A stretch of DNA of 64,000 nucleotides from Paraburkholderia phenazinium (GCF_900100735.1 NZ_FNCJ01000006.1:310001-374000); one strand, 5' to 3'. Counted from the first letter of the stretch, positions 34,481 through 44,219 are shown. Program-made: numbers and translations. The notes: a model not told the origin generated them from the sequence alone.

Positions 34481-36802
34481 TCAATCGATTTGCCGCAGCG
34501 GCGCCGGCTCCTGGTGCGCCTCGCCGCTCTCCTGCATGCCGCGTGCATAAGCACTCGCCGCCACCGGGCGGCTGAACAGATAACCCTGCTGCTTGTCGCA
34601 GTCGATCGTGCGCAGGAACGACGCCTGCGCCGGCGTCTCCACGCCTTCCGCGGTGACGTTCATGCCGAGCGAATGCGCCATCGCCACCACCGCCTGGGTA
34701 ATCGCGATCGAGTCGCGATGGTCCGGCAAGCCGGCCACGAACGAGCGGTCGATCTTGAGGTTGTGCAGCGGAAAGCGCTTCAGATACGACAGCGACGAAT
34801 AGCCGGTGCCGAAGTCGTCGACGGAAATGCGCACGCCCATCTCGCTCAGCGCGCGGAGAATCGGCAGCACGGTATCGCTGTCGTTCATCAGCAGCCGTTC
34901 GGTGATCTCGAGCTCCAGCGCATCGGCGCTTATGCCGCAGCGTGCCAGACAGCGTTCGATGCGCTCCACCAACCCGTCGCTCACCTGGCGCGGCGACAGA
35001 TTGACCGCAATCACGAGATCTGGCGCCAGCGTGCGGCGCCATTGCGCGATTTGCTCGCAGGCGTGTTCCAGCACCCAGTTGCCGATCGGCACGATCAGCC
35101 CGGTATCCTCCGCGACCGGGATGAACTCCACCGGCGAGACGTCGCCCAGTTCGCGGTTGTACCAGCGCAGCAACGCTTCCGCGCCGACTGTGCGGCCGCA
35201 GCGGCTATCGACGATCGGCTGGTAGACGAGACTCAGCTCGCCCGCCGCCAGCGCGCGCCGCAGCAGTTGCTCGATCGCAAAGCGCCGCTGCAGATGCTGG
35301 TTCAGCTCGGCAGTAAAGAACTCGAAGTTGTTGCGGCCGCGCTGCTTGGCCGAGTACATCGCCGAATCTGCATTGCGCATCAGGGTCGGCACATCCTGGC
35401 CGTCCTCGGGAAACAGGCTAATGCCAATCGACGCCCCCAGGTAGTACTCGTTGCCGGCCACCGCGAACGGCACGGCCACCGTTTCGAGGATCTGGCGCGC
35501 AAGGGCGATCAGGTCGTCGGTGGTGTCGTAGCGGCTCACGACGATCACGAATTCGTCGCCGCCCACCCGCGCGAGCGTGTCCTTCTTGTCGACGCAGGAG
35601 GCGAGGCGCCGCGCCACGTTACACAGCAGCGCATCGCCCGCTTCATGGCCGGCGGTATCGTTGACCTTCTTGAAACCGTCGAGATCGACGAACAGGACTG
35701 CGACACGCGCGAGTTCGGTGGACAGACCCGCGGGTTCGAAGAGGTCGCGCATCCGGTCAGCCAGATACGCGCGGTTATAGAGGCCCGTGAGGGAGTCGCG
35801 GGTGGCAAGATATTTGAGTTGCTGCTGGGCCGCGCGCACCGGGCCGATATCGGTAAACGAGATCAGTAACGAATCGGGTTCGCGCTCGCCGGGCTTGATG
35901 ATCGGCACCACATTCTGGGTGATCCAGATGGTCTCGCCGTCGGCCAGCTCGAGGCCGATCGTCAGACCGAACAGCGGCTTGCCGCTCATCAGCACGCGCG
36001 CGGTCGGGCGGTCCGCCTGGGTGATCGGCGTGCCGTCCTCGTACAGGGCGCGCCGCATGACCGTCAGGATGTCCTGGCCGATCAGGTCCGGCTTCGCATG
36101 CAAGATGCGCAGCGCACTCGGATTGCATGCCAGCACCACGCCGCTGCGCGATTGCACCACGATCCCTTCGTTGAGGTGATTGACCACCAGGCGATGGTGC
36201 TCCTCGCTTTGCGCGAGGCGCTGCGCAATGGCGTCCTGATGCACGGCGAGACCGACGCTGTGGCCGATCTCGCGCAGCATGGCTTCCTCTTCGGCACCCG
36301 GACGGCGTGGCGTGCGATGGTAGACGGCAAACGCGCCGAGCACCCGGCCCGCATCGTTTTCGAACGGGATCGACCAGCACGCGCGCAAGCCGAGCGGCAA
36401 GGCGAGATGCTTGAAATCCGCCCACAGCGGATCGGTCTCGATGTCCTCGACCACCACCATACGCCGCAGATACATCGCCGTGCCGCACGAACCCACCTGC
36501 GGCCCGATGGCGACACCGTCGAGCGCCGCCGTGTACGACTTCGGCAGCGACGGCGCCCCGCCGGGGTGCGCATGCACGCCGTCGGCATCGAGCAGCAGGA
36601 TCGAGCAACATGCGCCCTCGCCGAGCAGCGCTTCCGCGCGCCGGCAGACTTCGTCGAGCAACTCCGGCAGCGGCGTGTTGCGCGTGAGCAGCCGCAAGAC
36701 ACTGCGCTCCGACGCCAGCACCTGCTCCGCCAGCTCCGTCGGAATTCGGGTGCTGTCAGACGCTGCTCCAACCGAGTTACCTGGTGTCACCTGGCAAGTC
36801 AT
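34481..36802 (-). CDS. GAF-PAS-GGDEF-EAL cyclic-di-GMP enzyme
   Basis: This 773-residue cytoplasmic protein has a GAF domain (about 30-180, GSCGTAMYLRRMVVVEDIETDP), a PAS domain (about 200-315), a diguanylate cyclase domain with an intact GGDEF at about 414, and a phosphodiesterase domain with EALLRW at about 541. The EAL domain also has NLSPRQ, ELEITE and DDFGTGYSS. Both active-site signatures look complete. The inhibitory I-site RxxD five residues before GGDEF is replaced by DKKD, so product inhibition of the cyclase is unlikely. The balance of synthesis and hydrolysis may be set by GAF/PAS signals. It is monocistronic. Confidence 0.93.
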   Translation of the reverse strand: MTCQVTPGNSVGAASDSTRIPTELAEQVLASERSVLRLLTRNTPLPELLDEVCRRAEALLGEGACCSILLLDADGVHAHPGGAPSLPKSYTAALDGVAIGPQVGSCGTAMYLRRMVVVEDIETDPLWADFKHLALPLGLRACWSIPFENDAGRVLGAFAVYHRTPRRPGAEEEAMLREIGHSVGLAVHQDAIAQRLAQSEEHHRLVVNHLNEGIVVQSRSGVVLACNPSALRILHAKPDLIGQDILTVMRRALYEDGTPITQADRPTARVLMSGKPLFGLTIGLELADGETIWITQNVVPIIKPGEREPDSLLISFTDIGPVRAAQQQLKYLATRDSLTGLYNRAYLADRMRDLFEPAGLSTELARVAVLFVDLDGFKKVNDTAGHEAGDALLCNVARRLASCVDKKDTLARVGGDEFVIVVSRYDTTDDLIALARQILETVAVPFAVAGNEYYLGASIGISLFPEDGQDVPTLMRNADSAMYSAKQRGRNNFEFFTAELNQHLQRRFAIEQLLRRALAAGELSLVYQPIVDSRCGRTVGAEALLRWYNRELGDVSPVEFIPVAEDTGLIVPIGNWVLEHACEQIAQWRRTLAPDLVIAVNLSPRQVSDGLVERIERCLARCGISADALELEITERLLMNDSDTVLPILRALSEMGVRISVDDFGTGYSSLSYLKRFPLHNLKIDRSFVAGLPDHRDSIAITQAVVAMAHSLGMNVTAEGVETPAQASFLRTIDCDKQQGYLFSRPVAASAYARGMQESGEAHQEPAPLRQID

Positions 36803-36938
36803 ATCTGAGCCCCCTCACACGACATCGGCAGGTTTCGACCGGCAGCGCACTGGGGTTTACGCCTGGACCGCGTGGATTCATCCATGCGGCATGACCAGGT
36901 CGCGGTGCCCCCCCGCGGTGATCACCTGCGGCGGGCCC

Positions 36939-37925
36939 CTAGTTATGCGCGTGCAAGTCCGGATTCAGTTGTCCCCAAGTCTTGGTGCGGGAGATCGCCT
37001 CGACCGCACCGCTCTGCGAATTGCGCCGGAACAGCCAGCCGTTTTGCCCGCTCAACTCCGCCGCCTTGACGACCAAACCGTCCGGCAACCGCACTCGCGT
37101 GCCTGCCGTCACATAACAGCCGGCCTCGACGACGCAGTCGTCGCCAAGCGAGATGCCGATGCCCGCGTTGGCGCCCAGCAGGCAGCGCTTGCCCACCGAC
37201 ACCACCTGGGTGCCGCCGCCCGAGAGCGTGCCCATGATCGACGCGCCGCCGCCGATATCGCTGTGATCGTCGACCACGACCCCGGAACTGATGCGTCCTT
37301 CGACCATCGACGCGCCCAGCGTCCCCGCGTTGAAATTGCAGAAGCCCTCGTGCATGACCGTGGTGCCGGCAGCCAGATAGGCGCCGAGCCTGACGCGATC
37401 CACATTGGCGATGCGCACGCCCGCGGGCACCACGTAGTCGGTCATGCGCGGGAATTTGTCGACGCTCGTCACTTCGAACGGAATCCGTGCGGCGCGTGCC
37501 TTCAGGCGCACCTGGGCGACCGACTCCACCGCGCACGGTCCGAACGAAGTCCACGCCACATTGGCAAGCAGGCCGAACAGGCCACTCAGATTCGCTTCAT
37601 GCGGCTGGATCAGCCGGTGACTCAGCAGATGCAACCGCAAATAGACGTCGTGCGCGTCGAGCGGCGGCTCGGCCAGCGAGGCAATCGCCGTGCGCACGCC
37701 GACCACCTCGACGCCGCGGCGCTCGTCGGGGCCGACGCAGTTGGCCGCGGCATCGCCGATCGCCCGCGAGACCTCGTCGTGCGACAGACGCAACGTGCCG
37801 CCTGCTTGCGGCTCGTCGGTCAGTTCCGGTTCGGGAAACCAGCTATCGAGAACGGTGCCGTCAGCGGCCAGCGTGGCCAGTCCGACCGCCGCTGCGCCAC
37901 CCCTCCTGTGTTCGCCCAATGCCAT
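36939..37925 (-). CDS. dapD: DapD-like tetrahydrodipicolinate N-succinyltransferase (type 2)
   Basis: This 328-residue left-handed beta-helix acyltransferase has hexapeptide repeats and the family core GFCNFNAGTLGASMVEGRIS and IGGGASIMGTLSGGG. The enzyme succinylates tetrahydrodipicolinate in lysine and meso-diaminopimelate synthesis. The length and the long N-terminal region fit the P. aeruginosa/actinobacterial DapD type rather than the roughly 275-residue enzyme usual in Burkholderia dap operons. This may therefore be a second, acquired copy. The ATG at 37925 follows GGAGAG. No other lysine genes are nearby. Confidence 0.82.
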   Translation of the reverse strand: MALGEHRRGGAAAVGLATLAADGTVLDSWFPEPELTDEPQAGGTLRLSHDEVSRAIGDAAANCVGPDERRGVEVVGVRTAIASLAEPPLDAHDVYLRLHLLSHRLIQPHEANLSGLFGLLANVAWTSFGPCAVESVAQVRLKARAARIPFEVTSVDKFPRMTDYVVPAGVRIANVDRVRLGAYLAAGTTVMHEGFCNFNAGTLGASMVEGRISSGVVVDDHSDIGGGASIMGTLSGGGTQVVSVGKRCLLGANAGIGISLGDDCVVEAGCYVTAGTRVRLPDGLVVKAAELSGQNGWLFRRNSQSGAVEAISRTKTWGQLNPDLHAHN

Positions 37926-38063
37926 CGTGCATCTCTCCGGTGAGATCAATGTGTGCCACCTCTGCGAGCGCGGATCGGTACGGGCCGGGAAGCGCGCTCA
38001 TACAACCCCTCAGTCAACCCATCACGCAACCATCATGCAGCCTCGGCTCGCGACCGAACGCGT

Positions 38064-38837
38064 TCAGTTACCCGGCGGCGGCCTGCCCTGGTTGCCGCCC
38101 TGGCCGCCGCCCTGGTTGCCGCCTTGCCCGCCACCCGGCCGGCTTCCGCCGCCTCCGGGCGGGCGCCCACCACCGTTGCCCGGACCACCCGGGCGTTGAG
38201 CGCCAGGCGATTGTCCACCTGGCGGACGCCCGCCTGCGCCTGGCGGCTGGCCACCGGGAGGACGTCCTCCGGCTCCCGGCGGCGGTCCGCCCGGCGGCTT
38301 ACCGCCCGGGTTGCCCGGTGGCGGTCCACCGGGAGGCTTCCCACCCGGATTGCCCGGCGGTCTGCCGCCCGGCCCACCCGGTGGTGGACCGGGCGGGCGG
38401 CCGGCGCCGGGACGCGGCGGCGGAGGCGGCGGGTGATGGGCCCAGCGCGACTGATCGCGATACCACGGGCGGCCGCGGTAATAGTTGCCCCAGTATGTGC
38501 CAATCGAGAAAGTCACGATCGGCAAGCCGATCACGGTTCCGTAACTCAGCACGGGAACCGGGCTGCCTTGATAAGGGTAGCTAAGACGCCCAGCGTAAAC
38601 CCAACCGCGCAGGTTGGGGAGCGCGACGTCGCACCATGTGTAACCGGCGACGCACCCCATCACCGTGACCGGCAAGCCGCCCGGCAGTTGCGAAACGATC
38701 GGATAGTCGCGCGCAGGCCCCGCTCGCAGGTTCACCGGGCTGTTGGTGACGGCCTGCGTCTGTGCGAAGGCCGCGGCGGGTACGAGCAACAGAGCGCTCA
38801 ACCCTGCATAACAGCACTGCATGAACTGTCTTCGCAT
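38064..38837 (-). CDS. Exported SH3-domain protein with Pro/Gly-rich tail
   Basis: This 257-residue protein has a signal peptide (MRRQFMQCCYAGLSALLLVPAAAFA) and one bacterial SH3 domain at about 30-95 (NLRAGPARDYPIVSQLPGGLPVTVMGC). A YRGRPWYRDQSRWAHH linker follows, then a low-complexity tail of about 120 residues made of PPG, GGRPPG and NPGGKPPGG repeats, ending in GGNQG repeats. The SH3 part probably binds peptidoglycan, while the tail may be an extended spacer across the envelope. The ATG at 38837 has an AGGAGG ribosome-binding site. Confidence 0.85.
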   Translation of the reverse strand: MRRQFMQCCYAGLSALLLVPAAAFAQTQAVTNSPVNLRAGPARDYPIVSQLPGGLPVTVMGCVAGYTWCDVALPNLRGWVYAGRLSYPYQGSPVPVLSYGTVIGLPIVTFSIGTYWGNYYRGRPWYRDQSRWAHHPPPPPPRPGAGRPPGPPPGGPGGRPPGNPGGKPPGGPPPGNPGGKPPGGPPPGAGGRPPGGQPPGAGGRPPGGQSPGAQRPGGPGNGGGRPPGGGGSRPGGGQGGNQGGGQGGNQGRPPPGN

Positions 38838-39066
38838 TGCGGCCTCCTGTGGACGGGGCGGTTGTAATTGTCGCGGCAAGAACTAGCGTACCGCATCCCG
38901 ATGAACGTCGCAGGTCATTAAGCGCGAGCCGCTGGTGCGGCAAATCCGCGCCGCATGAAACATCTGGTAAGCAGGTCGCAAACTCGTCCTTTTTTTGAGG
39001 GCTGCGGGATTCCAACTCAGACGATCATTCAGCGCACGACCGAACCTTTGTTTTGCCGGAACCGCC

Positions 39067-39774
39067 ATGAAGATCTTCCGTACCGTCATTCTCGCGAGCT
39101 TGCTGCTCAACCATCCGTCGGCGCATGCGACCAGCTTCGACTGCAACAGGGGCCGCTCGGTCCCGGAGCAATTGATCTGCCATCGCGCCGATCTGTCGAA
39201 GCTCGATGACGAACTCGGCAAGCTGTACCGGCAAGCACGCCGCAGCGTCGCCAACCCCAAGGCGTTGCGCGCCGATAGCGATAGCAAGTGGGCGTGGCGC
39301 GAAGCGAACTGCGCCGACGAGGCGTGCCTGCGTACGTGGTACAGCGGGCGCATCGAGGAATTGCAGCGCTTGCTGGCGAGCCTGCAGCAAGGCGAGCCAG
39401 CTCAACCGGACGCCCCCGATCAGTCGGGCGCACCGGCGCCGCATCTGCGCGAGCTGCCGCGCGATCCGGGGCGGCGCGTACTTGCCCGTGCTCAACCGGA
39501 TGCGAGCGCGGTCGAATCCGCCGCGCAAACCGAGGCTGCCGTCGCGGCCGCCCCCACGGCTAGCCCCGTGGCTGAACACGCGAGCACCCCGCTGCCTCGC
39601 CACGCACTGCCGTTGCAATGCACCGCCGCCGATCCCGGGATGGCGTGGCATGACCAGTGTGCGACCGTTCTGAAGCAGGACACGCGCTGGCAATATCCTT
39701 CCCATAGCGGCGACTGGTTCTGCAAACTGGCGACGCTCGCGCAGTCACCCGCAGAACCGCTGGCCGAACAGTAA
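39067..39774 (+). CDS. Exported LprI/DUF1311-like protein
   Basis: This 235-residue protein has a signal peptide (MKIFRTVILASLLLNHPSAHA). An LprI N-terminal-like domain follows (FDCNRGRSVPEQLICHRADLSKLDDELGKLYRQA, with paired cysteines and EANCADEACLRTWYSGRI). Relatives include lysozyme-inhibitor LprI. The Ala/Pro-rich middle (about 110-180) is probably disordered. A short Cys-containing C-terminal part (LQCTAADPGMAWHDQCATVLKQDTRW) follows. It is probably periplasmic. It is divergent from the SH3 gene and stands alone. Confidence 0.8.
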   Translation: MKIFRTVILASLLLNHPSAHATSFDCNRGRSVPEQLICHRADLSKLDDELGKLYRQARRSVANPKALRADSDSKWAWREANCADEACLRTWYSGRIEELQRLLASLQQGEPAQPDAPDQSGAPAPHLRELPRDPGRRVLARAQPDASAVESAAQTEAAVAAAPTASPVAEHASTPLPRHALPLQCTAADPGMAWHDQCATVLKQDTRWQYPSHSGDWFCKLATLAQSPAEPLAEQ

Positions 39775-39984
39775 ACACCGCCGGCGGCGCGAGCGGCTGT
39801 TGGCGAGGAGGTCGGGCAAGCGCCGCAAGCACGCAACGCCAGGCTGGCCGCCCTTACCAAGGTCATGCTATGCAGTCAGGATGCCGTGTCAGAGAAGCGC
39901 CTCCCTGCAGACGATCTTTAGCGTCGCTGCCCTTGCGCTTCCCTGGCACTGCACACGGTATATCGGCAGGAAAAGATGCAGGCT

Positions 39985-40581
39985 TTATAGCGGATTAACC
40001 CTGATCGCAGCCGCGATCTCACCCGCCACGGATGCAAGCGCCCGACTGTATGCCTTCACGAGCGGGTCGTAGCCCGGCCCGCTCACCGCTTCCTGCGCGA
40101 CCGAGCGACCGCTGACGGGCTGCCCGTGCCGTGGCGGCAAGACCGTCCAGATCGCAGCCAGCATGACGCTGCCTTGCACCGACGCGTCGAACTCCTGGAC
40201 ATCGACCGAGACGCGGTAAGCGTTGTCGTCCACGCGCTGCGGATAGGTCGAGACGATTGCTCCCGGTATGAGCTGCTGGAGATCCGCCCCGAGCACGCGA
40301 GGAATCTGGCTCGTCAAAGGATCGGCCCAGCGCGCAAACTCGTCGATGGAAACGCGGTTCGCGTCCACCCGCGTGACGATCTGCGCACGATCGACCAGTT
40401 CGGGCACCGTGACCGGGCCGATTGCGATCATGATGGGCGTGGCGGGGCGCACGACGGCCGGCGACGGCTCAGGTAGCTGAATCGCGTTCAAGGTGTAGAA
40501 GCTCGAAGCGGGCGACGTTGCGCACCCGCTGCTAAAGCTCAGCAGCAGCATGGTCAAAGCCAGCAAGGGAACTCGACGCAT
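39985..40581 (-). CDS. pqiC: PqiC-type ABC/MCE auxiliary lipoprotein
   Basis: This 198-residue outer-membrane lipoprotein starts MRRVPLLALTMLLLSFSSGC, with a lipobox. Its core (FYTLNAIQLPEP, IGPVTVPELVDRAQIVTR and ARWADPLTSQIPRVLGADL) is the ABC-type transport auxiliary/PqiC family. PqiC anchors the PqiB tube to the outer membrane. Its ATG overlaps the pqiB stop by one base (TAATG), so the two are translationally coupled. It is the last gene of the DUF3313-pqiABC operon. Confidence 0.9.
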   Translation of the reverse strand: MRRVPLLALTMLLLSFSSGCATSPASSFYTLNAIQLPEPSPAVVRPATPIMIAIGPVTVPELVDRAQIVTRVDANRVSIDEFARWADPLTSQIPRVLGADLQQLIPGAIVSTYPQRVDDNAYRVSVDVQEFDASVQGSVMLAAIWTVLPPRHGQPVSGRSVAQEAVSGPGYDPLVKAYSRALASVAGEIAAAIRVNPL

Positions 40582-42227
40582 TACTTGTCCTCGGTTTTGC
40601 CCCGGAGCAAGGCTTCCGGATGCCGTTCCAGATACTCCGCGAGCGAGCGGAACGAGACCGCCGTTCGTGACAGCTCGCGCATGGCGTCGGCAGTGCTTTG
40701 CTGCAATGGCGAGTCGCTTTGCAAGGTGCGATTTGCGGCGGTGAGCGCTTCGCGTGCCGAACTCAACGTGGCCTTCGCCTCGGGCGCCACTTCCGTGTTG
40801 ATGGTATTGAGCAGCGTGTCTGCGTCCCCGAGTGTCTTGCGCAGGTCCTGGCTGATGCCCTCAAACGGAATCCGGTTCAACCTGGCGACCAGACTCGTAA
40901 TGGAGTCCTGCAGGCTCTGCAGGTTACCGGGCACGCTCGGCAGTTGCGGCGTCGCCTTGCTCCAGTCCACCGTGGCCTTCGGCGCAGCGGGGAAGAAGTC
41001 GATCGCGATATACAGTTGTCCGGTCAGCAGACTGGCGGTCCGCAGTTGCGCACGCAGTCCTTTCGATACCAGGTAGTCCGTAAAGGCTTTGCGTTGCGCC
41101 GCGATGTCCCCGCCTTTGCCGCCGCTTTGGCCCCCGCCGTCGCCCCATTCGTTGCGCGAGATCACCCGCTCCGGATAGATGCTGACCTCGACCGGGATGC
41201 TGAATTGCCGGGTCGCCCGATCGAAGTGCGCAGAGATGCGCGACACTTCTCCGATCACGATGCCGCGGAAATCGATGGGCGCGCCCACGGTCAAGCCGCG
41301 CACCGACTCGGTAAAGTTCAGGACATACTTGTCGACGATCGCGTCGTGCCGCTTCATGGCCTCGGCACGATCGGCGAACAGCGAGTACGCGTGGCGCGCC
41401 TCGGCTTGCGTCGTGCTGGTCGTGTCGGGCGGACTTTCGAATGCCAGGCCGCCGATCAGAATGGACACCAGCGATTCGGTGTCGACCTTCACACCGGTCG
41501 CATCCAGCGTCACGTCGACGCCGCTCGCATGCCAGAAGCGCGTATCGTTCGTAACGTACTTGTCGTAGGGCGCGTTGACAAACACGTGAATCGACATGCC
41601 TGCCCCGTCGGGGTCGAGCGCGTAGGAGACGATCTGGCCGACCTGCAGGCGGCGGAAAAACACCGGTGAGCCGATATCGAGCGAGCCGATAGTCGCGCTC
41701 TTCAGCACGAACTCGCGCCCGGGCGTGCCGGTGGCCAAAACCGGCGGCGACTCGAGACCGACGAAATCACGCCGCGCCTTTGACGATGTGCCGATGTCCA
41801 TGCCGATATGCGAGCCGGACAGCAGCGTGCCGATGCCCGATACGTTGCCCCCGGCAATGCGCGGCCGAACCACCCAGAAGCGCGTATCGTCGACCAGCAT
41901 GCTGGCCGCACTGCGCGACATCTCGGCGCGGGCCAGCACGGTCTTGTGATCGTCGGAAAGCACCACGCTCTTGATCGTGCCGATATCGACGTTCTTGAAC
42001 TTGATCCTGGTTTTGCCCGCCTCGATGCCGTCACCCGTGACGAAGCTGATGGTGATGGTGGGGCCTTTCTGCATGATCGACTGCGCCGCCAGCCACCCCG
42101 CGATCAACACTGCGACGAGCGGCACCAGCCAGACAAGCTGGATGCGCCATCTCGACCGATCGACAGCAACGGCGGTTGGAAAGTCTGCGGCGTGGGCGTC
42201 ATCTATCCCTCCGGACTGCTTACTCAT
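40581..42227 (-). CDS. pqiB: PqiB intermembrane transport protein (three MCE domains)
   Basis: This 548-residue protein has one N-terminal membrane segment (IQLVWLVPLVAVLIAGWLAAQ), three MCE/MlaD domains (about 45-135, 160-250 and 285-395, each with GDGIEAGKTRIKFKNVDIG-like cores) and a C-terminal coiled-coil region. PqiB forms a hollow needle that moves lipids between the inner and outer membranes. The ATG at 42227 (MSKQSGGID) overlaps the end of pqiA by 8 bp. The ribosome-binding site lies inside the pqiA coding sequence. Confidence 0.93.
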   Translation of the reverse strand: MSKQSGGIDDAHAADFPTAVAVDRSRWRIQLVWLVPLVAVLIAGWLAAQSIMQKGPTITISFVTGDGIEAGKTRIKFKNVDIGTIKSVVLSDDHKTVLARAEMSRSAASMLVDDTRFWVVRPRIAGGNVSGIGTLLSGSHIGMDIGTSSKARRDFVGLESPPVLATGTPGREFVLKSATIGSLDIGSPVFFRRLQVGQIVSYALDPDGAGMSIHVFVNAPYDKYVTNDTRFWHASGVDVTLDATGVKVDTESLVSILIGGLAFESPPDTTSTTQAEARHAYSLFADRAEAMKRHDAIVDKYVLNFTESVRGLTVGAPIDFRGIVIGEVSRISAHFDRATRQFSIPVEVSIYPERVISRNEWGDGGGQSGGKGGDIAAQRKAFTDYLVSKGLRAQLRTASLLTGQLYIAIDFFPAAPKATVDWSKATPQLPSVPGNLQSLQDSITSLVARLNRIPFEGISQDLRKTLGDADTLLNTINTEVAPEAKATLSSAREALTAANRTLQSDSPLQQSTADAMRELSRTAVSFRSLAEYLERHPEALLRGKTEDK

Positions 42228-43506
42228 CGTCCGGCTCCACTGCATCCCAGATCAGGCGCGGGTCGAACGACAAGGCGGCGAACATGGTCAGCACCACGAC
42301 CGCGCCGAATGCCAGCGCACCGGGCCCGGCGTCGATGCTTGCCACCGTGCCGAACTTCACGAGCGCGACGAGAATCGTGATCACGTAGACATCGAGCATC
42401 GACCAGCGGCCGACCCGTTCCACCATCCGATAGATGTGCGATCGCTGACTTGGGAGATGCGCGGAACGCAACTGGGTGCTCCAGGCGAGATAGGCTAAGG
42501 AAAGAATTTTGAGCATGGGCACGACGATACTGGCGATAAAAACCATGGCTGCGAGGGGCCACGCTCCCGAGGTCCAGAGATACACGACCCCACTCAGGAT
42601 CGTGTCCGCCTGGGCGCCGAACAAGGTGCTCGACACCATGACCGGCAAGAGAACGGCGGGGACGTACAGCACCATGGCGGCGCCCAGGAAGGCCCAGGTG
42701 CGCGCCAGACTGGCGGGCTTGCGTAGATGCAGCGCAGCCCGGCAACGTGGACAACGTGAAGCGCCCCAGGCACGCCCAGCGTGAGCATGGGCAGGTGGCG
42801 ATGAAAGCAGGCCGCAGTCGTGACAAACGAACAAGCCCGCACGCGCCGCCGTAGCGCTCGCGGAGCGAGGCGGCAGCACCAGCGTCACACCACCCTCTCC
42901 TCTGCCTGGATCCACCCGCGCCCAGAGGTCGCGCGAATTGAACGCCGTCGACGCTGCGGCAAGCAGCACCATCACCGCGCCGAATGCTCCCATCGCAATG
43001 CCGGGGACGACCGTTGCGATGTGCTGCAGTTTGACGAGCGCAACCAGCATGCCGAGCATGAGTACTTCGATCATTCCCCAGGGGGCAATGTGCCTGAGCA
43101 CACGCAACGCGTTCTCGGGCCTGCGGGGAAAACCGCCAAGCTGCAACGGCAACAGCAGATAGATCAGCGCCACAATGTTCAACGACGGCATCAATAGCGT
43201 CGTCACGAAGACGAGGCCCGCGATCGGCCACATACCGCCGGCATACAGCGACGAAGCCGCCCCGAACAGCGTGGTGTCGACACGCGTTCCATTCACCTCA
43301 AGTCCGACGACCGGAAAGCAGTTAGCTACTGCAAACAGGACGGCAGCCGCGACGGCGAGCGCCAAGACATGCCCGTGCTTCGCCGGCGAGCTCCGGTAGA
43401 GGACGGCGCGGCAACGTTGGCAACGCGCGGTGCCGCCCTCAGCGAGCGGCGTCTCCCATTGGAGAAAGTCGCACTCGCGACAGGCAATCAGGCTGGTGGC
43501 ATTCAT
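42220..43506 (-). CDS. pqiA: PqiA integral membrane protein
   Basis: This 428-residue inner-membrane protein is a tandem PqiA duplication. Each half has a zinc-ribbon (CRECD...CQRC near residue 10; CHDCG...CPRC near residue 230) followed by about four transmembrane helices. PqiA is the inner-membrane partner of the PqiB lipid-transport tube. The ATG at 43506 (MNATSLIACRECD) is chosen; an upstream GTG at 43521 is possible. It overlaps pqiB at its 3' end and lies 50 bp after the DUF3313 gene. Confidence 0.92.
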   Translation of the reverse strand: MNATSLIACRECDFLQWETPLAEGGTARCQRCRAVLYRSSPAKHGHVLALAVAAAVLFAVANCFPVVGLEVNGTRVDTTLFGAASSLYAGGMWPIAGLVFVTTLLMPSLNIVALIYLLLPLQLGGFPRRPENALRVLRHIAPWGMIEVLMLGMLVALVKLQHIATVVPGIAMGAFGAVMVLLAAASTAFNSRDLWARVDPGRGEGGVTLVLPPRSASATAARAGLFVCHDCGLLSSPPAHAHAGRAWGASRCPRCRAALHLRKPASLARTWAFLGAAMVLYVPAVLLPVMVSSTLFGAQADTILSGVVYLWTSGAWPLAAMVFIASIVVPMLKILSLAYLAWSTQLRSAHLPSQRSHIYRMVERVGRWSMLDVYVITILVALVKFGTVASIDAGPGALAFGAVVVLTMFAALSFDPRLIWDAVEPDDE

Positions 43507-43556
43507 GTTCGGCATCCACACGCGAGAGCCCGGAGCGAGCGCCGCCCCGGATCCGG

Positions 43557-44219
43557 TTATTTGAATTGCGCAACCAGTGCGTCAGCACCCTTCTCGATCC
43601 CGGTCTTCGACGCGCTCAACGAGCCCAAGCTCGCGCCGATGTTGTACGGATTCGGGTATTGCTTGGTCACATAGGCGCTGAGCAGGCGATTGCTCGACGA
43701 GTCGTAGATCTCGACCGCGTAGATCACGGAACCGGTGAAGGCGCCTTCCTTGCCGCGCACGGTTTGAGTCACGTTGTACAAGCCGCCGGCGATATCGAAG
43801 CGTGAAAACGTGCTGAGCACCGGGGTGCTGGTTTTCGCGCCCGTCAGGATGAGCCTCAAACGCAGCGTGTTGGGACCGGCCTCGGTGGCCGGTTCGAAGC
43901 GGCTGCGCAACTTCTCCGCGAACTCGGTTTGCATGTAGCTCGCGAGCGCGGCCTTGTCCGTATCTTGCATGTCGCCGAACTGGTTGTCGGCGCCTTGGTA
44001 GATCGTTACAGGGTCGATGATCAGCCTGGTGTACTTCTGCCACTCGGTCTGCGGCGCAAACCGGTATGGCATCCGGCCGGAGTCGTCTTGCTGGTTGGGC
44101 CGCAAATAAGGCGCCGAGGCAAGGCCTGAGTACGCGACGGGGGTCACGCTGGCGCAACCTATCAGAATGGTGCAGAGGACCGCTAACAACAGGTGCTGCG
44201 GCTTGATTGACTTGAGCAT
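43557..44219 (-). CDS. DUF3313-family lipoprotein
   Basis: This 220-residue exported lipoprotein starts MLKSIKPQHLLLAVLCTILIGC. The DUF3313 pattern is recognisable in YRFAPQTEWQKYTRLIIDPVTIYQG, FAEKLRSRFE and LRLRLILTGAKTSTP. Its function is unknown, but as the first gene of an operon with pqiABC it probably takes part in envelope lipid transport or its assembly. Its promoter carries a twin of the tetR operator. Confidence 0.85.
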   Translation of the reverse strand: MLKSIKPQHLLLAVLCTILIGCASVTPVAYSGLASAPYLRPNQQDDSGRMPYRFAPQTEWQKYTRLIIDPVTIYQGADNQFGDMQDTDKAALASYMQTEFAEKLRSRFEPATEAGPNTLRLRLILTGAKTSTPVLSTFSRFDIAGGLYNVTQTVRGKEGAFTGSVIYAVEIYDSSSNRLLSAYVTKQYPNPYNIGASLGSLSASKTGIEKGADALVAQFK

